A stretch of 64,000 nucleotides of DNA from Sequoia sempervirens (taxonomy: Eukaryota > Streptophyta > Pinopsida > Cupressales > Cupressaceae): assembly GCA_007258455.2 (NCBI GenBank), contig VDFB02018507.1, positions 1 to 64,000 of the forward strand. Direction: 5' to 3'. Positions 57,419 to 64,000 of the stretch are shown here, piece after piece. A program made the translations under genes and the position numbers. The first letter of the stretch is position 1; every line of letters begins with the position of its first letter. Under the pieces are notes generated by a model. The model worked only from the letters and a program-made list of their open reading frames with translations, ran no database searches and was not told the DNA's origin.

Positions 57419-58766
57419 TGCAGGAGCACCATTAAGCAGATTTTGTTCATCAAGGAAAATAAAGAGTAGATTATAGGATTTAATAATTTTGTATTAGAAT
57501 AAGGTCATGATACCATTTTATCATGTATTTGATCATATTTGATGATACTAGGTGTTTAAGTGGGCATTTTAGTTGACATTTACAAAAATTTAATTTTTGG
57601 AAAAGTTGTAAAAATAATAAAGTTGTAAGAGTTGCTTTTGTGGGATATGAATGGTCACAAGAGTTTAAAAGGAATTTAGAGGGAGTTAGAGAGGTATTTT
57701 TTTTAGGAAAAGCATAAATATGGGAAATTCCATCGTTGTAAGAAGTTTTTTTTGAAGATTTGAATGAAAAACACCAAGTTTAAGGAATGATTTTTCTAGG
57801 TTTTGATTTTTTTTAATCTTTCCAGCACTGTGCAAACCTGTAAAAGGGTGTATTGATTAAGTATCTTCCTATTTTAGACAGGTACATGTGTTAATACACT
57901 TTTGCATTGATCTTTAATTCCTTACATTACTTTTGTAGTGAGTTTTCTTCAATTTCCTTGTTGCAGCCGGGTAGCCCTGTTTGAAGGGTTTTGAAGTTCT
58001 CATAATGTAACAAGCCCATTCCACCTACTGTTGAAGATGTGTCTTAGTGGGATGGGCACATACTAACTATTTTGGGTGTGTACAAGGTCTGAGAAAGCTG
58101 GGGAGGTCATTTAATGAGTTGGTTGTGAAGCTCTAGTATGAAGTTTTGTGTTTTCCATGAGGAAAAATGAGATTTTATGACGTCAAAGTAGGAGAATGAT
58201 TGGGGCAGTGAGTTTTCTTGGTGTTTTGAGCATGTGCAGGCCTAGATAAACTTTTTTGAGGTGATTTCATGGTTTTTTATGATTGGTATGTTAGTTTTTC
58301 AATAGAACCCTAGTTTTGTGGCTATAGATGAGGGTTTTTGAGTTTGGCACTTGGTTGTGAAGGTTTTAGTGAAACAATTGAGGATTTTGAGGTTTTTTTA
58401 CAATGTAATTGCTTCCCCAAAGTCTCAGAGAGTTTAACAAAGTATAGAGAGTAGTCCCTTTGTAAAAGAGGTCTAATTTGAGCCCTAAAAAGCGTAGAAT
58501 TCCTGATTTGAGTGATTTTTTACAAAGGAGTCACAGGTGATTGGTTGATATGTTTTTGAACATCAAAATGGGTCCCTAAAATTGGTCAATTTTTGGTTTG
58601 AAAGGGTGAGACAGTGAAGTTATACCCGATTTGGTAGTTTCCCAATGTTATAAGGGAAAGGGTGAGTTTTGGTGAATTGATGAGATTTAGATGAGTTTGT
58701 GATTTGACAATTGTTGTTGTTGTTTGGAATTATGTCAAGTGAGTTTGCAGGACCTCCCCCACTGCA
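57419..58766 (+). repeat. 5' LTR of the gag-protease element
   Basis: Matches 61239-62589 almost throughout with scattered substitutions and a few small indels. A TATA-like CATAAATATG lies at 57713-57722. Confidence 0.9.
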
Positions 58767-58772
58767 TCAAAG

Positions 58773-58788
58773 TGGTATCAGATCTAGG
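58773..58788 (+). other. Primer-binding site, tRNA-Met type
   Basis: TGGTATCAGATCTAGG starts 7 bp after the LTR end; the first 10 bases match the initiator tRNA-Met complement. Confidence 0.85.
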
Positions 58789-58847
58789 AAGTAGTTCCTT
58801 GAAGAAGAAAGTTGCAGGTTGGAAGGTGAAAAGACAAGTTGGGAAGG

Positions 58848-59668
58848 ATGCCTCCAAAGGCCAGTGCAATGGCAAAGGAAATAAAAGAATTGAAAGAGAT
58901 TTTGTCACAGAAGGATAGGCTCTATAGAGAGTCACAAGAAGCCACCATATCTAGGATAGAAGCCTTATAAAAGAACCAGAAAAGAGGAATGGTGAATGAA
59001 GGCTAGAGTGATAAGGAAGATGAAGGAGAAGAAGGGAATCCTCCAGTCTAGAATGATGAAGATGATTTAGACCCTCATGAAAGGAGAATGATCAAGATGC
59101 TGAAGGTAGTGAAGGGTGACAACACTCCAAAAGTGAAGGTTGATGTGCCAATGTAAGGAGGTAAGATGGATAGTGAAGAGGTTTTGGCATGGATTGATGC
59201 CTTATATAACTTTTTTGAATTTGAAGACATTGAGGACAACAATAAGGTTAAGTATGCAAAGAAAAAGTTGAAAGGACCAGCTCTCACATGGTGGAATTTT
59301 TTTCAAGAAGATAGGATCAAGAAAGGTAAGTCTAAAATAAGTTCTTGGGATAGGATGGTAGCGAAAGTTAAGGCTCAATTTTTACTAGCAGATTGTAATA
59401 TTCAAACTTTCATGAAATTGCAAGAATTAAAGTAGAAGGAGATGGATGTGATGTCTTATACTGAATAATTCCATAGATTTTGCATAAGGTCAAGTCACCA
59501 TGAGCATTATATTGAAAGAGTGGCCAGATATTTGAGTGGCTTAAGGTTGAACATAAGAGATGAAATCAGTTTGAACCCTCCTAAGACAATAGATGAATGT
59601 TTCCAAATGGAAGTAAGGGAAAAAGATAGAATCAAGAGAAGACAAGAAAGGAAAGGGGCAGAGGTAAC
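58848..59668 (+). pseudogene. Ty3-type gag
   Basis: The frame from the ATG at 58848 reads MPPKASAMAKEIKELKEILS (coiled coil), and after a few stops MDSEEVLAWIDALYNFFEFE, KLKGPALTWWNFFQEDRIKK, SSWDRMVAKVKAQFLLADCN and FMKLQELK. It continues through TAG/TAA stops to RYLSGLRLNIRDEISLNPPK and ECFQMEVREKDRIKRRQERK. This is the canonical retrotransposon gag domain (ALTWW, W..F...F). A frameshift near 59660 separates it from the zinc knuckle. Confidence 0.88.
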
Positions 59669-60728
59669 ATGAATAGAGGTAGAGGTACAAGGCAGATCAG
59701 TGAAGAACAAGAGAGTACAAGCAAGAACAAAGAACAAGCACCAGAATCAAGAGGAGGATGGAGAGGTGGAAGAACAAATTTTAGACAAAGAAGAGATTAT
59801 AGTGAGTTTGCAGGAAAGTGTTACAAGTGTGGTAAGTATGGTAACCCATTCTTCAAATGTCCAGAAGAGTTTGGATCAACTTCAAGTGGAGGAGAAAAGA
59901 AAAATGAAAGAAGAGCTCAGATTGTTCAAGAAGAAGATGAAGTTGGAAGTAGTTCAAGTTCAAACAAGTTGATTGCAAGGGCTGAGGTTGGAGAGATGCT
60001 GATGATGAAGAAGCAAATGTTGAAGACCTCAAAAGAGAAAGATCTGATCCAAAGAAGAGCCTTGTTCATGACAACTTGCAGATGGAAGAATAAGGTATGT
60101 AGAGTAGTAGTTGATTTTTGGGTGCATAGATAATATGGTATCTAGTGATATGGTAGACAAGTTAAATTTGCAAAGAATTCCTATAGAGAAGCCTTATAGG
60201 GTGTCTTGGATTAGTGACCAACAATATATATTGGAGAAAGAACAAGCTACTATATATTTTTAGATTGGTCAGTATAAAGATAAAGTTGTTTGTGATATCT
60301 TTCCCATGAATTGTTGCCACATGTTGCTAGGAAGGCCCTGGCAGTTTGATAGGGTAGCTATATATGATGGAAGACAAAACACTTACACCATAGTGAAGGA
60401 GGGAAAAACTTACATTTTGACTCCATTGAATGAAGAAACAAAGGAGCATGGTGAGGTTATCATGGTGGGAAGAAAAGAGTTTGTAACTCTTGATGAAGGT
60501 AATGGTAAGAACAAAGGATTAGCAACCAATACAAGGTTGGACAGAGATAAGATAGTGAATGCAAGGAATGGAAATGATTTGCAAATAGAGGAGAAGAAAA
60601 GTGTCTTCATGTGGAGAAAGAAAGTGAATAAAGAGGTGTCTCAAACTGAGACAGAGAGGTGCAAGAGTACAGAACCTGTGGAGAAACAAGAAAGGAGTGG
60701 AGAAATCCTTGTTGGGACAATTAAGTGA
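59669..60728 (+). pseudogene. Gag zinc knuckle and aspartic protease
   Basis: CYKCGKYGNPFFKC at about 59818-59859 is a CCHC knuckle with Asn in place of His. The protease begins near 60100 with KVCRVVVD; a one-base insertion in a T-run near 60115 shifts the frame, and beyond it the frame reads FGCIDNMVSSDMVDKLNLQR, with Phe for the active-site Ser. It continues to PMNCCHMLLGRPWQFDRVAI and YDGRQNTYTIVKEGKTYILT (60306-60420), typical of the end of Ty3 chromovirus-like protease. An RT should follow; instead a Lys/Glu-rich stretch runs to 60725. Confidence 0.87.
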
Positions 60729-61238
60729 CTTGTAATTGTGAAAATAGAAAAGAGGAAATTAAGAGGTGTTGATACATAGTTTTGAAAGGTTGATAAGATA
60801 GTAGGTAAGAGGATAGAAGTCTGTGATGGGATAGTGGTTTATGATGATGAGACAGTGAACAAGGGTCTGGCAGAGTTAAGGAAGTCTAATGTTATTGTTG
60901 ATAGTGAAAAACAAGCAGTTGGCATGAGTATTAGACAGTGTATGGTGCATGGTAAGCAGTGTAAGGTGAAGACAGTAGATGGAGATGTAGGTGCAGGTGT
61001 AAACAAAGGAGAAGGGATAATATTTAAAGTTTAAAGAAAAGAACAACACCCCATAGTATTTAGCACATAGTTGGGACAAAGTGCAAAGGTTGGTGAATGC
61101 AAGATTGTTGAATATCATGAAGAATTGAAGCAAGAAAGAAGAAAAAGAGGAATTCAAAGACCTGAAGAATACCAAGGAGGACATATCACATTGATCTTTC
61201 CAAGGGACTTGGAAAAGCTTCAAGTTGGGGTGTATGGT
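60729..61238 (+). other. Residual interior of the gag-protease element
   Basis: Short plus-strand frames (60834-61034, 61071-61238) with no RT motif. It ends CTTCAAGTTGGGGTGTATGG at the right LTR, a weak purine tract. Confidence 0.5.
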
Positions 61239-62589
61239 GTAGGAGCACCATTAAGCAGATTTTGTTCATCAAGGAAAATAAGGAGTAGATTATAGGATTT
61301 AATGAATTTTGTATTAGAATAAGGTCATGAGATCATTTTATCATGTATTTGATCATATTTGATGACACTAAGTGTTTAAGTGGGAATTTTAGTTGACATT
61401 TGCAAAAATTGCATTTTTGGCAAAGTTGTCAAAACAATAAAGTTGTAAGAGTTGCTTTTATGGGATATGAACTGTCACAAGAGTTTAAAAGGAAGTTAGA
61501 GGGAGTTAAAGAGGTAGTTGGTTTAGGAAAAGCATAAATATGGGAAATTCCATCATTGTAAGAAGTTTTTTTTTAAGATTTGAATGAAAAACACCAAGTT
61601 TCAAGACTAATTTTTCTAGGTTTCTAATTTTTTTCAATCTTTCCAGCACTATGGAAACCGTTACAAGGGTGTATTGATTAATTATATTCCTATTTTAGAT
61701 AGGGACATGTGTTAATACACTTTTTCATTGATCTTGAATGCCTTACATTACTTTTTTAGTGAGTTTTCTTCAATTTCCTTGTTGTAGCTGGGTAGCCCTG
61801 TTTTAAGGGTTTTGAAGTTCTCATAACGTAACAAGCCCATTCAACCTACCGCTGAAGATATGTCTAGGTGGGATGGGAACATACTAACTATTTTGGGTGT
61901 GTACAAGGTCTGAGAAAGCTGGGGAGTTTGTTTCATGAGTTGGGTGTGAAGTCCTAGTATGAAGTTTTGTGTTTTCCATGAGGAAAAATGAGATTTTATG
62001 ATGTCAAAGTAGGAGAATGATTGGGGTAGTGAGTTTTCTTGGTGTTTTGAGCATGTGCAGGCCTAGATAAACCTGTTTGAGGTGATTTCATGGTTTTTTA
62101 TGAGTGATATATTAGTTTTTCAGTAGAACCCTAGTTTTGTGGCTATAGATGAGGGTTTTTGAGTTTGACACTTGGTTGTGAAGGTTTCAGTGAAACAATT
62201 GAGGATTTTGAGGTTTTGTTATAATGGAATTGCTGCCCCAAAGTCTCATAGAGTTTGAAAAAGTCTAGAGAGCAATCCCTTTGTAAAAGAGGGCTAATTT
62301 GAGCCCTAAAAAGCGTAGAAATCCTGATTTGACTGATTTGTTACAAAGGAGTCATAGGTGATTGGTGGATATGTTTTTGACCATCAAATTGGATTCGTAA
62401 AACTAGTCAATTTTTGGTTTGAAAGGGTGAGATAATGAAGTTATACCCGATTTGGTAGTTTCCCAATGCTACAAGGGAAAGAGTGAGTTTTGGTGAATTC
62501 ATGAGATTTAGATGATTTTGTGATTTGACAATTGTTACATTGTTGTTTGGAATTGTCTCAAGTGAGTTTGTAGGACCTCCCTCACTACA
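61239..62589 (+). repeat. 3' LTR of the gag-protease element
   Basis: Begins TGTAGGAGCACC, ends CCCTCACTACA, followed by TTGG. TATA-like CATAAATATG at 61533-61542. Confidence 0.9.
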
Positions 62590-62593
62590 TTGG

Positions 62594-64000
62594 TTATGTG
62601 TCTAGCACCATCCATCTATGTCTTTGAAAATGTCTCTTACGCTATGCCTGGTATACCAGATAAGCCAGAGTGGGTAAACATGCGGGTCTTAGACATGCCT
62701 AAAAGTTACAGAGATCAGGGCCGAATCAAGGACTTGGATAATATTCATGATCTTGTTCTTGCAAAGAACCCTAAGTCTTTGAGGCAGGTGGCCTACAAAA
62801 GAATGAAGAGATTCACCGACCCACAGTCATTGGCACAAAAGGTATGGTTCAACGGGCTCCCACAGTATATGGTATCATTTGTGCATTATTTCCCAAAACT
62901 AGTCAATGCAACCATCAATCATTTCAACCCAGACACCAACACCATCAAGGGATGGGAGTTGAAGGTTAGTATCTACCCAAGAGCTATCTGGAATATGTTG
63001 TGCATCCCTGACCAAAGCCACAAGCTAGAAGAGATAGAGGAATTCACTCCTACAAAGGGGGAAAACATATGGAGAGGAAGAAAAAAGGCTCTTGATTTTT
63101 ATAACAAAGAAACCAAAAGGATTGAGGTAGATCACGAAAAGCCACCAAAGATCCCAACATCACACAATTCCTTCCTCACGAACTTGCAAGAGGCCTTCTC
63201 AATGTTGGCATTTGTTTGCTTCCTGGACACCGACAAGGATGTGCATGAGTTTTAGTTGGGTCTAGGGTTCCTGTTCTGCAGGAAACAATCTTTCTTTTGG
63301 TATGATTTTGCACAATTCCTTGTTGATGAGATGATAAGGCAAATAAAGGACTACAAAACACAATGGAAGTTTAGGTTTCCTTCCTTCCTTGCACATATGT
63401 TTTTGCATCAAAACCTTGATTTCTTCAATAAGCGTGTGAAGTTGGCTATTTTTGATGAAAAGGGTAGGAGGCCATTTTCTGTATGGACTCCTCTCCTCTC
63501 CTCTACTTATGACTATTATGCATTTTCAGATTATTTCTTGACTTTGATTTTGCAAGATTTAAAGGGGGATGATGGTATTGACTGACTTACCAAGGAGCAG
63601 ATAGGGCATATGCAGAACTTCACTCTGAAATGCGACTGGTTTTTCGGAGTGGATTTCACATTCATTTGTCTGCAAGGCTTCATCAGGAATCCATTCTGGC
63701 TTTTGGCATGTGTTACAAATCAAGTGCTAGCTCTTGAGATGTTCCGATAGGAATGAATTATTGATGTTACCTTCTATGGAGGAAAGATCAAGAAGGGATT
63801 TTTCATCTACCCGATAGGCTTTAAAACAGTGCTCATGAAGAAAAAGAAGACACACCCGCTGTTGCAAGATAAGCAGGCTCATCTAAGGGTTGGTAATGAT
63901 CTATGAAAAATGGAATTACAACCCTTTCAATGACATACCAAATGAATATATCAAGGTAACACATGACCCACGACCTTACTGGGATAAAAGGCGCAGCTAG
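62594..64000 (+). pseudogene. Unknown long ORF, continues to the window edge
   Basis: The plus strand is open from the element junction to 63255 (FENVSYAMPGIPDKPEWVNM, IKGWELKVSIYPRAIWNMLC, SHNSFLTNLQEAFSMLAFVC). A TAG follows, then it is open again to 63585 (GFLFCRKQSFFWYDFAQFLV, FPSFLAHMFLHQNLDFFNKR), and further with two or three stops (IGHMQNFTLKCDWFFGVDFT, FYGGKIKKGFFIYPIGFKTV). The block with IKGWELKVSIYPRAIWNMLC followed by IP resembles the region of plant transposon-encoded proteins where V-K-G-x-x-I-x-F/Y precedes I-x-x-x-L-x-I-P, but I cannot name a family. It may be a post-integrase ORF of the gypsy element at 48186 or a separate gene. At least 470 residues are visible, so it is a substantial protein. 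Confidence 0.55.

Larger units (their letters stand above)
57419..62589 (+). mobile_element. LTR element carrying only gag and protease
   Basis: Direct repeats of about 1.35 kb (57419-58766 and 61239-62589) start TGCAGGAGC/TGTAGGAGC and end CTGCA/CTACA. TTGG occurs on both sides (57415-57418 and 62590-62593) as a short target duplication; the match extends to ATTGGT if terminal bases are shared. The 2.5-kb interior encodes a Ty3-type gag and protease with a tRNA-Met primer site, and lacks RT, RNase H and integrase. This is the layout called TR-GAG. Confidence 0.88.

Noticed and set aside
1..64000. tRNA or rRNA genes
   Set aside because: No cloverleaf-like or rRNA-like sequence was noticed by eye; only tRNA-complementary primer sites occur.

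Overview
The window looks like nuclear DNA of a large-genome seed plant, most likely a gymnosperm (conifer). This is an inference from AT-rich DNA with intron-like gaps, a plant mobile domain (PMD) gene, and very dense, mostly decayed LTR retrotransposons, one with 3.57-kb LTRs. I saw no bacterial-style operons, tRNA or rRNA genes. Almost every coding region carries stop codons or frameshifts, so most are annotated as pseudogenes.

Layout. 1-6.7 kb: a minus-strand PMD (MAIN/MAIL-like) gene remnant split by a complete Ty1/copia element (284-5075, TSD TGCAC). 7.05-7.54 kb: seven AT-only palindromes. 7.5-16.8 kb: mostly unassigned sequence with two tandem duplications. 16.8-25.0 kb: an unrecognised plus-strand gene with three phase-0 exons, its main exon split by a 6.4-kb non-autonomous LTR element (17008-23426). 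25.0-28.8 kb: AT microsatellites and unassigned sequence. 28.8-46 kb: a minus-strand ORF of unknown function (28796-30097 and 45037-45850) interrupted by a 14.9-kb Ty3/gypsy element (30098-45031, TSD TAATT). 46.7-48.2 kb: minus-strand RNase H and integrase of another Ty3 element, cut by the LTR of a plus-strand Ty3 element (LTR 48186-49442, gag-pol 49.5-55.3 kb). 56.1-56.7 kb: an antisense ORF with its own TATA box. 57.2-64 kb: an unknown plus-strand ORF split by a gag-protease-only LTR element (57419-62589).

Two of the Ty3 elements carry a second RNase H domain of the archaeal/plant type between protease and reverse transcriptase, ahead of the usual RT-RNase H-integrase block. Their integrases have lost catalytic residues and all would depend on other copies to move. 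The repeated pattern of TAG/TGA/TAA where Gln, Arg or Trp is expected, and a copia LTR pair differing almost only by transitions, point to decay by deamination of methylated cytosine.

The strongest candidates for something undescribed are the palindrome array at 7.05-7.54 kb, the roughly 35-copy AGAC-motif array inside the 3.57-kb LTRs, and the unknown three-exon gene at 16.8-25.0 kb.
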